From contig BFEA01000018.1 of NCBI GenBank assembly GCA_003427395.1, positions 5,493,486-5,557,485 of the forward strand: a DNA stretch of 64,000 nt, given 5' to 3'. This document shows, piece after piece, positions 1 through 10,560 of the stretch (position 1 is its first letter; each line of letters opens with the position of its first letter). The notes beneath the pieces were generated by a model that was not told the origin of the DNA, did not search any database, and saw only the letters and a program-made list of their open reading frames with translations. The stretch comes from Chara braunii (taxonomy: Eukaryota; Streptophyta; Charophyceae; Charales; Characeae). The translations under genes and the position numbers were made by a program.

Positions 1-302
1 AAAAAAAAAAAAAAAAAAAAAAAAAGGGTAACTCTGCTACAGTCACCGTGTTGAATCGTTTTGTTCGATAAAGAAAAGAAAGAATCACAGCCATTTTTTG
101 CTTCTTACTGGAATAAGATGAGAAGTTCTGGATATTCTGAAGAACTAGTTTATGATCTAAAATTCCCCGTTGATTTGGATATTCAGAAGATGGTCAGGGG
201 AAGCCTTTGTGATACAGGAGGGGTACGGAGGGACAACATTTCTCAATATCAAATTGTGAAAGAAAGGGGAATCCTCATGATAGAGAGAATTTCTTCCGAC
301 TT
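1..302. other. Unassigned AT-rich sequence with poly-A at the left edge
   Basis: The window opens with a 25-base A run. The rest contains short open frames without recognisable domains or coding character. The A run could be the tail of a + strand retroposon lying left of the window, but its body is not visible. Confidence 0.4.
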
Positions 303-374
303 CTTTTTTTTTATAGCAGTGCTTCAATCTTTTCATAGGGAGAAGCACATGCTGGGAACCGGGACCAGCGTCCC
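303..374 (-). mobile_element. Short SINE-like retroposon, two-hairpin family, copy 1
   Basis: Read on the minus strand, this copy begins GGGACGCTGG, carries a GCTGG/CCAGC stem, then a GCTTC/GAAGC stem, and ends in an A-rich tail (T run at 303-312 on the plus strand). The second stem differs from the GCTCC/GGAGC version in other copies by a compensating pair change, so pairing is kept. Copies with the same start and an A tail lie at 26054, 27640, 34275 and 42338. The body is only about 60-70 nt, very short for a SINE. A retroposed small structured RNA is an alternative. Confidence 0.6.
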
Positions 375-771
375 TTCTAAAAATTAACAGAACAGTTTGA
401 GATACTGGGGACACGACCCGGCTTCGGCACCCAGCCTCCTATTACGAGAATATTCGCGAAAAACTACTCAACAATATTGATATTCTTTTTTTTTTTTTTG
501 ATTTTCGATCTGCAGAACGCTCAAGAATAGTCAAGCAAGTAGAAGCCTCCTACAAAGATTGCACCACTATATGACCCCCCGTTTTTTGTTGAAAACTGTT
601 GAGCAATTGAAGTTGAATCTGCAGTGTGTTCAAAATAAATAGAAGAAACAACGGCGGACGCGGCATGTTTTGAGTTTGCAAAGGCAGAAAAAACAGGCAG
701 TCGGCAACTTTGTCATGGCCTGAGTTCGAAAAGGCGGTTGTAACTCAGGACGACAGTGGTGTCAGGGTGGC
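375..771. other. Unassigned sequence
   Basis: It contains short T runs (near 488-500) and no credible gene. A CTGAGTT-type word recurs near 660-750, but I can assign no element. Confidence 0.3.
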
Positions 772-901
772 GTTTTTTTTTTTTTTTTGAGAAGTTGTCA
801 CTTTATAACTTTATATTCCAAAAAAAGTGGTTGAGGCCGGGGACCTCACAATTCAACCCGGAGTCACCAAGAACCTTGCTGGAAACCGGGTCCAGCGTCC
901 C
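772..901 (-). mobile_element. SINE-like retroposon, longer subfamily
   Basis: On the minus strand this starts with the same GGGACGCTGGACCCGG head as the short family. It continues with a TGACTCCGGGTTGAATTGTG block and ends in a poly-A tail (T run 772-788). A second copy with the same block lies at 31461-31611. The shared 5' head and A tail suggest two subfamilies mobilised by the same machinery, plausibly the L1-type LINE seen at 26694-33020. Confidence 0.6.
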
Positions 902-1283
902 AGGCCCCCTCTACTCTCAACAGAAATAAAACTTCTCAAAAACGAACTTGAAGCTCAATAAAAGGTGGCCAAACTAAGAAAGATATAACTACTCAAATCC
1001 TTCAGCCAGTGAATATCTAAAAACATTTTGAACATTCTACCTGCTCACAGCCCTGGGCTAACTCAAAGATGACCTTTGCTCATTCTGATGAACGTCTGCA
1101 GTCCAAAGGAAGCCTGAACTACCTTGACGGGTTTCCCACCACGCACCCTTGGATCTTCGATAAAATCTACGGTCAGTCGAACCAAGATCACCATGGATAC
1201 AGTTCGAGTTTGCTTCCTATCCTAATGATACCAACTGCAAGGAATAGCACTCCCACCACCAAGGGTGGTGGTTTCATTAAGGC
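902..1283. other. Unassigned sequence left of repeat A
   Basis: No domain, RNA gene or repeat is recognisable. Open frames from about 1069 run into homopolymer and GC-rich repeats and show no coding signature. Confidence 0.3.
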
Positions 1284-1515
1284 GTTTTTTTTTTTTTTTT
1301 TTTTTTTTTTGCGCGCGCGCACTGCAGGAGGGCACGGTGTCCCGACCCTCCGCTGTGTGTTGGCTTGCTCATGTACTCCCGCTGTGTGCCGGGGGCTTGC
1401 TCACGTACTCCCGCTGTGTACCAAGCCTCCGCTGCGCACCAGAATACCAGTCCACAGGGCCGTGTGGGATGCCAGGCTTTGCCGTTGGGACTTCCTGTTG
1501 AATCATGTGGGCTTG
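1284..1515. repeat. Poly-T, (GC)n and a two-copy minisatellite
   Basis: A long T run is followed by GCGCGCGCGC. A word containing GGCTTGCTCATGTACTCCCG then occurs twice, with small changes, at about 1362-1422. The stretch ends directly at the left end of repeat A. Confidence 0.6.
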
Positions 1516-2703
1516 GCGTTGTCGGCGCGAATACCCTTACAAGGGTATCCGCCCTGGTTTTTGCAAGCGACAGAAAATGGTTTGGTTTAAAGCTTGAGTA
1601 TACCGCGCTAGGCGCGGCTACGTCCGTAATTTGCGTTGACTGGTTGGTTGACTAGAGTAAAGAGTGCGTGGGCGCGCAGATTTGAGGCGCGCATGCTTTT
1701 GTTTCTATCGTTGATTATAGGGTCGGCCCCGACGCCAGTCGGTTCATTTTTACTTTATCTCTATTTGTAATTTTTGTTTATTTTTGGTTAGACCAGGATT
1801 TAAAGATATTCGTCTTTGGTCGGTATGTTTGACTGAGTTACGCGCGCATGCGGAGAACGGCCCCGACGACGGCATCGGCAACGATGGCGCGACTTCGTAC
1901 GGTGAGCGGGGTGTCGTAGGATGGCACGCGGGGCAATTATGGCACGGTATAAGCAAGCCGGCGCGGGCACTGGGAGCCGCGCAGCTGGGTTGTTGGCCCA
2001 AAGCACCGCGCCGCACTGCCTTGTACTGCGGGCGCTGGTCTCAGGATTGGGCATAGCCCTATAGGTTTCGACAGCTGACTGTTACTATGGAGGGTTGGGG
2101 ATCGAGGCCAGCGGGCGTCGGCGCGGCGGCAGCAGAGTAGCGTGGAGCGAAAGCCTGAGGGGTTGAGGGCCCTGTGGGGCCATTCCCCTCGGTTTTGCTT
2201 ATGGGTGCGGCGGCGGGCCCAATCCGCGGGGCTGGCCATGTACCAGCGATCCCGCGGTTCCCCGACGTTACCGTTATTTTATTTTATTTCCCCTTTGTTT
2301 ATGGTTCGGGGCCCCTTTGCTATCGCGTCTCGTTTTGGGACGCGCGACTGCGGTAGGAGCGCGTGGGGGTGTGTTGTATTTGCAGGGTCGCCTGAAGTGC
2401 AATTACGAATGGCTTTCGTGGCTATGCCGGAGCCAGTCACACGCCCGGCGCCGTGTTGATTGGGACGCGGTGCCGGGGGCGTGGCAGGCCGCAAGGGCTT
2501 AGCCCAGTGGGGCACACCCATGAACTGTTGAAGTACACACCCGCGTGGGTGGGGGTCGCTCGTAAAGAAAAGTCCGAGACAGAACCCGGATGGGAACCGG
2601 GGCAGGCGCATGCGAGGGAGGTAGAGGAGAAGGTCGGGCGGCCTTTGGTTGCGCCAAGGGGCATTGCCCCGACAAAGTCCTTCGGGACATCCATTAAAAT
2701 TGG

Positions 2704-2911
2704 GACGATACAGAGAAGATTTTGTGTGGCCCCCGTGCAAGGATGATACACATGAATCGAGAAAAAGGGGGGCTGGGGCACTAGCTGTTAAGGCTGGCCG
2801 CGTGTGCCAGAAGTGCCCGTCTGAACCCGGCCTCAAAGGGAGGCCAAGTCCGGACGCTACAGAGGAGGCTAGCTTGGCCCCTGCGCAAGAGTGACACGCA
2901 TAAATCGGGAG
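2704..2911. repeat. Two degenerate direct repeats (about 58 bp, period about 148 bp) inside repeat A
   Basis: A block beginning ACGATACAGAGAAG (2704-2760) recurs as ACGCTACAGAGGAG (2852-2911). Both continue through TGGCCCC, GCAAG, GACAC or GATACAC, and AAATCGGGA or GAATCGAGA words. The substitutions are mostly transitions, as in an old tandem duplication. Confidence 0.55.
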
Positions 2912-3285
2912 GGAGCCCGGCGACCACAGCTTTTTGCTTGGCATTTCGGCCGTCTGTTGGGCTGCGCAGTTCGGGAGAACCGATGTGATGTCAACATCGG
3001 TTGGAGGGAACAAACAGCGAGGTGAAGGAAGGCAGGCGGCAACGGGCAAGGCGAAGAGAGTGAACCCGGGCGTAAAGCAGAGCCCGGTGCATGCGGCGTA
3101 TGGGAAACGAGGTTGGGTGAGGTAAGGAGAAGGCTGGCAGTGAGTGGCGAGCGCTGGCACGACAAGGTGGAGAAGCGGCGCTGGTCGGAGAGTCGGGCAA
3201 CAGTGAAGGGGAGGGGATTCGACTGAACCCGGACGGGTTCGCGCGTTGGATACATGCGACGGGGGAGAGGAGGGAAAGTATCTAT

Positions 3286-4071
3286 CCCACCCGTTTCTCG
3301 ATGAAAACGGGTGGGAGAAAGGTCTATCCCAGCGTTTTGGAATAGGGCGAGGTCGATAGTGTGGTTAGTTTTAGTGTTAGACTAGTAGGCCGGGAGGTTA
3401 GTGAGAAGTAAGCTCCGCAGAGCTATGGCGGAGAGGGAGGAAGACGGGTTAGTAGAAAGGAGATGCGACGGGCAGACCGACTGGCAGCGAAGTCACGGTG
3501 TTGTAGGGCGGTAGAGCGGGGGCGCCGAAGCAGCGGGCGGTGGAACGCGAGGCAGCAGCGGTGAAAGCCGGGGGGGGGAAGATGGTAGCCGGAGTAAACC
3601 TGCGTGCGTTTCTGCGCCGGGTTCATTCGGAAGAAGCGGCAATGGTCGGTGATGAGCTAGGCGCAGCAGAGAATAGTAAAGCCCGCCCGATCCTGGACGA
3701 AAATGGGCGGGAGGAGTTTCGGAACCGGGGTTTTGGGGCCGGGCGAATTGCATGGCGAGGTTAGATTCGATGCTAGAGTAGTAGGAGTGTAGTTTGTAGG
3801 AAAGGATGGTGCGCGGGATATGGCGGGAGTGAGGGAGTAAAGGAGGATGAAATCTTCTATTCCGCCCGATTCTTGACGAAATCGGACGGAAGGAGATGCG
3901 ATCCCGGGGTTTTTTCCCCGGGCGAAACGGATAGTGTGGTCAGTTTTGAGGTTAGTAGAGCAAGATTAGAGATAGATGAGAAAGACACTGCGTCGGGGTT
4001 ATGGTGGGAACGGAGGAGGAAGAAGATGGGAGAACGTATAATTCGCTCGTTTCCCTACGGAATCGAGCGAG
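3286..4071. repeat. Hairpin series D in repeat A
   Basis: At least four stem-loops share a loop of the type TCTTGACGA or CTCGATGA but have different stems: CCCACCCGTTT/AAACGGGTGGG (3286-3315), CCCGCCC/GGGCGGG (3682-3711), TTCCGCCCGATT/AATCGGACGGAA (3860-3891) and TTCGCTCG/CGAGCGAG (about 4042-4071). Most units are followed by a second GC-rich stem with a GGGGTTTT core. A related hairpin, CCCGATTC/GAATCAGG, is at 57170-57191 in repeat B. Confidence 0.6.
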
Positions 4072-5894
4072 GGAGGACCAAAACCGGGGGTTTTCGGCCT
4101 AGGCGACCCTGATCCTATCATCAAAAATAGTTAAAGGTTAGTAGAATTGAAGTTAGTAGGACGAAAATCTGTGTGGGCTATGGTGGGGAGTTACGGAAAG
4201 GGGAAGCGGGATTTCATGCTCGATCCCGATTGGATTCGAAAAAAAAGGGAGATGTTAGACAGGGGTTTGGGACGCAGCGAGCACGATACCGAGGTTGACT
4301 CTTACTTTAGACGGTTGATTTGGCGAGGGTATGTGTTAGTAAGCTACGTAGGGGGCACGAGGATAGTAGTGAGCAAATGGCGAGCTCGTGCATGTATCTT
4401 CCCGTACCGTGAGGGGAGATTCACTTTTTGGGCCAACTCAGAATGTAGCGGGTAGTGCCGAAGCCCGAAAGAAACGAAGGGGGGGCTAGTGAGATGGCGG
4501 AGTCGGACTCGGTCGTGAAGTGACGATTTCAGTGTTGCGACGTGTAGGGGTTGCGTGGTAACAACGAAGTTTCTTTTGCTTGTAATATGGCTATGTATCT
4601 TCTCACGCTGTAGGGGAAGATTCATTCATGTTGCTCACTACAGTAGCGGGGGAGGTGGGCAGCTAACCACGAGGCTGGGGACTTACCTGTCGCCAGCGCA
4701 TTGCTCGTCCTATTAACGGGGGTAGCCCCCTCCGGCTTCTACCAGTAAGGGCGAGCTGGCTATGTTGTAGAAACTAGGATCAAGCTTACCTGTTGGATGT
4801 ACGCCGCCCGTCCCACCGTGTAAAGTAACCTGAGCCCAGCGGAGTGGCTAAGGTGCTGATCGAGGTGCAGCCCAGGTCGGCGTGGAGTAGTGGGGGCCGA
4901 ACTGCGGAGTTAGCGGTCGACTGTTGGTCGTGTGTTGCCCGGCCTATTGGTGGTAGTGAAGGGAGACTGGGTACGAGGCTGCAGGTTCGCCTGTTGGGCA
5001 GTGTACGGCTCACCAGAGCCGTTCAAGGCGGTTGTGGACTGGGTTTGCCCCTGTGCGAGCTGCGGTTGCTGCACATAGCCAGCCCGATTGCACTTTCCGG
5101 TATGTTAAAGCTAGCCACTTGTTGCACGACTGCGACTCAACCAAAGGGGCGGAGTACGACGGTCGAGAGGGGTATTGCTGAGGATCGGAGAGTGATCAGG
5201 CAGACAATAACTAATGTTTTGACTTTCGCTGACCGAGCCGTGACGCGACTCGACCACCTCTATGGGGTGTTAAGCATACCACAACATCGAGGCTTTTTGG
5301 GGTGATCAGGCTGCAATGGGGTTACTATCTCGATTGAGGAGTGGGTAGAAGGTCAATACCCGACGGCTTGATTTCAGATTGGTTGACGACTTCGTGTCTT
5401 GGCCACCATTGTGGGGCCCTCCGGTGCATCAAGGAATCAACGCCGTCTTGTGCGAGTATGAGAGCACCCCTCTTGTATCTGAGTCGAGTCCATTGGTTCT
5501 GAGAGGAAGGCAGCAGGCGGGATCGCAACCCGTAATCCGCACCAAGGCCTCAGTGGGAGGTTCGCCCCACCGATTGCGGGAGCCCTGGCGGGGTTCAGGA
5601 GGAATCCTGGAGGCATGGAACTGAGTGGTAATTCCCTTACCCCCTCTATAAACCCAGTTATAACCCCTATATGTACATCTCTCTATGGTTGACTGAATGT
5701 ATGGTGTGAACCCTGTATTTGACTTTGGGCTGACGTTTAGGACATAAGCCACACTGAAGTAAGGGAAATGGTTGTGCGAATTCAGTTTCAGAGTTGTTGG
5801 TTGCCTGAAAGCAGATTGTGAACTAAAAGGGATATTATCTGGGGGAAGGTTGGGAGGAAGGCAGTATTGTGTGCGGTTTGATTGGGTCGTTAAG

Positions 5895-6852
5895 GCTGGG
5901 AGGTCCCCATAAGTTTGGGGAAGTCCAGCGCTTTGTTTATTTTGGTCTGCATGGAGCGTCAGACCCCTCTATAAGCTTAGGGGGTCCGATTGCTCGGAAG
6001 GCTGGGACGTCCCCATAAGTTTGAGGAGACCCTGTGTTCTAAGTTGCGCGGAGGGTCGGGACGCTCTATAAGTTTAGGTGTCCTGCCTGCTCTGACTTGC
6101 GAGGGGTTTGAATGTGATTGACTTTCAGGAACTCAGGGCGCTCAATAAGTTTTGGTGCCTTGAGTTGCCTCGGTTTCTTTGGGTTTTCCTGAGTTTCTTT
6201 TGTTTCTGAACGAAAGGGTCGAGCTGTTCTGTAAGTTCAGGTGGCTCCGTCTCTTCCTGCATTTGTTTTAAGGGAATGAACCTGACAAAGGGCAGGCCCT
6301 TCTGTAAGTTCAAGGGGCTTGACCCAATGCCACACACAGGAAGGCTCAGAGAGAAAGGCAGGTGGAGAGGCAGACCCTTCTGTAAGTTCAGAGGGTTTGA
6401 CTCAAAGCCTCGCACATGCTGGAACCCAATGGTATAATCTGGCTATAATGTATTATTACTTTATCTACGAACAGGCTAGTCAGGCGCGGGTTCCGTAAGA
6501 TTGGACAGCCTGACTATAACTTATCGTAATTCGAAGAGAGTATAACTAAAGAGATATAACTAAAGGTAAACTTGGGCAGGCTGGGCAACGTTCTAAGATG
6601 AGCGGCTCAGCCCTATGTCCGTTTGGGAGACTAAGTGCAGTGAGGTATATAAAATTTGGATAATAAACAGTTTAGGGCGACTAAGCATTGTTTCTCGGAT
6701 GAATGGCTTAGTCGTAAGCCCAAAGGAAGAGAAAAATAGTTGTGCCCTCTGTTTGTGTATACTTGGCTGAGTCAGAATGCTCTATAAGTTTAGGTATTCT
6801 AACTTTAGGCCGGCTAAGTTGGGCGCGCTTTGTAAGTTCAGGTGGCCTGACC
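5895..6852. repeat. Hairpin series A: ten stems with a TAAGTT (once TAAGCT) loop plus three related stems
   Basis: Units with the hexaloop TAAGTT or TAAGCT lie near 5895, 5958, 6001, 6056, 6126, 6218, 6292, 6368, 6770 and 6815. Three more hairpins at 6477-6516, 6579-6612 and 6676-6715 have other apical sequences. Arms differ from unit to unit yet pair with their partner: for example GGAACTCAGGGCGC with GTGCCTTGAGTT, and CAGACCCT with AGGGTTTG. Differences are often compensating or G-U. Most units have a single unpaired T on the 5' side, three bases before the loop. This looks like a repeated structural motif rather than a plain tandem repeat. Confidence 0.7.
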
Positions 6853-7142
6853 TATGCCCTATGTAAGATGGGTAAAAAGGGTTAAATCATTGAAGGATCA
6901 TGAACTATTGTCTTTTCAAATTGACTTGGGGATGATGAGAGTACTTACCTGTGTGGCTTGACCTGCATGTGACTGAGTGAGGCTACTATCTGGTCTCAGT
7001 TTCAGTTGGATAGGTAGTTGTCTTAGTCGCTCGCCACGTGCTAGAGCCATAAGAGTTAGTTTCAATTCCTGCATTTTATGAGCTAAGTTTTTTTACTTAG
7101 ATCAATTCTCCTGTTTTCTGGAATCATTCTTTGTACTTGGCT

Positions 7143-7696
7143 TTGTATAAATATTGGCAAGCTACTTTCTCAACGGGAAGCGCTGCCGAAATTTCTACAA
7201 ATCCAGGGAGTTAGTCAATTTTTGACTTGTCGAAGTTCAACCTGCCCTTTCTTTATATCTGACCTAGTAAAAATCTGGAAAGTCTCCTTTTCTCAAGGGA
7301 TTGTTGCCCAAATTTTTACTAATTCAGGGAGTTAGACAAAATTGGACTTTGAGAAGTCACAGTTACCTTCAGATTCTGAGCTTAACCTTGTATAAATTTT
7401 GGAATAGCACTTTTCTAAAGGGTGTGCTGCCGAAATTTCTGCAAAACTAAGGAGTTAGTTAAATCATTGTCTAGGTTGAACTCAAGTTGTCTTTTGAGTT
7501 CATATCTTACTTAGTATAAATCTGGGAAGTCTCCCTTTCTAAAGGGAGTGCTGTCCAAATTTCTGTTAATTCAGGGAGTTAAACAGAATTTGACTTTCTA
7601 GAGTTGGAGATTATTTCTGCGTCATATTTAGGCTGATATAAATTCTGAAAAGGCACTTTTCCTACAGGAAGCGCTGCCAAAATTTTCTTGATATAG
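7143..7696. repeat. Hairpin series C: five long stem-loops, period about 120 bp
   Basis: Units at 7143-7200, 7265-7322, 7388-7445, 7511-7569 and 7632-7696 each fold end to end. Examples are TTGTATAAAT with ATTTCTACAA, and TAGTAAAAAT with ATTTTTACTA. Each is followed by a conserved GGAGTTAG word. Repeat B has three matching units (60259-60562), so copy number has changed since the two copies diverged. Confidence 0.7.
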
Positions 7697-8599
7697 AGGA
7701 GTTAGATTACATTTTGACAGGTGGCGATTATGGCGATTCACCCAGAATAGGGGAGATTCTCCCATTAGTCTGCCTTTGTTTTGGGCACTGGTTTAGAGGT
7801 AGGTTTCAAATTAGTTTGCAGGTGGCTTTGAGTGAGAATGTGCTATGGAGGTTTATCCCCCATATGCTGATGATTTAGCTTGGTCATTTGACATATCTTG
7901 TGTTACCGGTCCATTGGGATGTCTGATTCAAGATCAGGACTAGATTTTGTTTTATCCTTTGAGGATCATCTTCTGTTATCACTGATAACAGGTAGGTTGT
8001 CGATTCGCCGGTTCGCGATTCAAATCCAATTCACTCCTGTCACTCAACCTAAAGGTTTTAACCTTGAGATTGAACTGTTTTGTTGTGTCTTCACCCGGAC
8101 TTTATTGAATGGTCATCCAACGAAAGTACTGAGTATTTATTTAAGAGTTGCACGAGTGAGGCTTGTATGGCTAAAGCGAGGGGTATGAGTGCAAGGAATG
8201 GCAAAAGTTGACCCCATATAGTCTGTGGAGTTCTGGTTGAATCTTTGATGTGATTGCAGGTGTGTTTGTGGTTCGGATTTATGGATGTGAATGTCTGCGA
8301 TTACATACATATATGGATGAGAGGAGCCCCAATGTGACTGTGAGAGGTGATCGTCCTATATAACTAACCCTTATATATTTACGAGTACTCTGAGTATTTG
8401 AGAGACCTGCTGTATTTGTGCATAAGGGTTATCCAGATTTTGTCTTGAGAAGAAAGGGAGATTCCCTTTTTACCCTTGCTTTCTAGAGTTGTATGGTTGG
8501 ACGTTGTAGTCTGTGGCAGCCGTCAAATCAAACCCTTTGACTTTCGCCCAGGTCTGGGGTAAGACTTATCCCCAGGACCGTAAGAAACAACTACCACCA

Positions 8600-9457
8600 C
8601 AGGTATGGACCTGTGTACCACCCGCTCTGCATAAGGTGCAGAAGAGGGTGTGTGGTCTTTAACCGCGCATGGCGGTTATTCAGCGTCAAGAGACTAACCC
8701 TCAAGGCGCGTGTCAGCCGACACTTGAGTGTCATAAGCGGTACTCGGATCCACGAGGGACCGCTTGACTATGGGCACTACATAGTACGCCATCGTTGCGA
8801 CTGCTTGCGTACGTTTGCATTGCGAGTCGATATGGCTTGGCCCTGCGCCCCCGCGGTTTTATATCAAGTCTCGCGCGCGACGCCTATCTGATTTTCACAT
8901 TGGAAAGTTATGGGTTGGCTACCGAGGGACTAGGAGCGTTGTCGCGTTGTTTGTGCTGTGTCGTTTCGTATGTGCGTGTGTGTGTGTTTTATTTTTGTGT
9001 TTGTTAGAGTGGTGTGCGCGTGGTATGTGGGATGCGTCCTAGTCGACCGACGAGGAGCCGCGCTTGGGAATTCAGCCCCCCAAGATGTCGGTTCGCATGC
9101 GGGTCCGATAGGCGTATTACTGCGCGTACCCCCTATGCTACAACGAACGAGAAACGCCCTCGGCTGGTCCACCTCTGCGATTGCAACTGATTAATTTTCG
9201 TATTGTGGACTGGTAGCTCGACGGGGATACGCCCAACGAAGGGAGGTGACAGCTCCCGTAAGGTGGAGGTAAGTTGTGCCTCGCGTAGGCCCTATCTTGT
9301 CGTAGGGGCTCGCGAGAGGTATGGCTGGTGCACTCGGCCGGAGTGGCCTAAGGAAGCTCCATTTGTGTGCTCGCGGCAAGGTTGGTCCAACTCCTGCGTG
9401 ACGCGGCCGAGAGGGTCCCGCGCCGCCACGTGCAGTGCCGGACCGATGCGCACGACA
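8600..9457. other. Conserved structured 3' block of repeat A
   Basis: This is the part most similar to repeat B (61470-62340). It contains small perfect stems kept in both copies: AACCGC/GCGGTT at 8661-8677 (61545-61561 in B), a GTGTC/GACAC stem shortly after, and a TCCAC/GTGGA stem around 9167-9212. No coding frame is shared between the two copies. Confidence 0.6.
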
Positions 9458-10560
9458 GCGTCCTGCCATACAACAGACTGACCCATGGCTGAAGTGACCG
9501 TCGGGACCGCCAGGGGAGGCGCGACAGTAAAGGGTTAGCGCGGGCTTCTCAGCCACGCGTCGGGGCCCCAATGGCCGTGTTCTGGACTAGGTGTAGAGGG
9601 AAAAAGAGGGATAAGGAAAACTTATATTCTGCTCTTGTGTCTGAATTCGGACCGCTATCCCCAAGTGTCGAATCAGACCATTCCGTAACCGAAAAGGGGG
9701 CGGGGCGCTATGATTTTTCCCTCTTATTTTGCTTCTCTTTTCTTTTATTAGTTTTATTTGAATTTTGGCCTGTTTGAATTATAGTTCCCCGCTTGGTCGC
9801 ATCACGGGGGGGAAGACGAACAGTCTGGGTTTGAATCATGAGCCGAAAATGGGCGGTGTGTGCTGCCCGACTTTTTGTTTTAGTTCCGTGAGTCCGACCG
9901 GTGAGGCATTGGGGGCCCCAAAATAGGAGCACCCGTGCCCGCGTTGGTAGGAGACTCATCACGTCCCGTGAGAGGTCATGGGCCCCCTCCTTACCATCGG
10001 ACACGGGTACTCATTAGGGGCAATTCGGTGACCCATTTTGAAGGGAAGAGGATGCCCGTCGACATCCCGTTATGGGACCATCGCGCAGAGCCCACGGGTC
10101 ATTTCGCCCCAAAAGCGACCGTTGGGGTTCGGCCTCTCGTTGTCCTTTTCATTGTTCTACATGTCTTACTGAAATTTTCAAAAGCAAATATTTTTTTTTA
10201 TTTACAGAATTTAACAGGGGTACTTGAATCCCTCATTTAGAGCGCACGGATCGCGGTGAGCAGCGATCCTGTGAAGGGGTGAGGGAGTTGAGCCTCGGGC
10301 TACCTGGGCATCAGCAGTCTTGCGACACTATTTGTTGGCGGACTGAGGAGAGAGTTGGGGGTGGTGTGAGCTTGAGGCACCCCGTTTGCTTTTGCGTGTG
10401 TTAAGTATTAAGTCGTGGCTATTCCGAAAGTCGGTGGCCTGATAACGTGCACTGTTCATCGGAGGGGTTTCGATCATGGTGCGCAGCAACGGGCTACATG
10501 GTTATAGACCAAGATGCCTCCAGTTCCTCTGGAGATGGGAGCGGATGTCTAGGGACGGGC
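9458..10560. other. Unassigned flank right of repeat A
   Basis: No recognisable gene. A perfect GGATCGC/GCGATCC hairpin (about 10249-10270) and a T-rich tract (9715-9775) are the only local structures I can point to. Confidence 0.35.

Larger units (their letters stand above)
1520..9457 (+). mobile_element. Repeat A: large non-coding, hairpin-rich element (possible giant solo LTR)
   Basis: This stretch aligns along its length with repeat B (55387-62340). The ends are TGTCGGCGCG and GCGCACGACA, so they form a short TGTC/GACA inverted terminus as in LTRs. GCGT flanks both sides (1516-1519, 9458-9461) and may be a target duplication. I see no gag, pol or transposase homology; the open frames inside are short and not shared with copy B. 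The element is a patchwork of hairpin series (3286-4071, 5895-6852, 7143-7696) and ends in a conserved structured block (about 8600-9457). A giant solo LTR fits the termini best. A non-autonomous LARD-type or unknown DNA element is possible. Orientation is arbitrary. Confidence 0.7.

Noticed and set aside
2279-3160. A 293-codon minus-strand open frame in repeat A
   Set aside because: GC-rich composition lowers stop density; the frame is not conserved in repeat B and lacks motifs.
5895-6852. CRISPR-like array
   Set aside because: Units are unequally spaced, the repeated part is a loop within diverged stems, there are no constant-length spacers, and the genome is eukaryotic.
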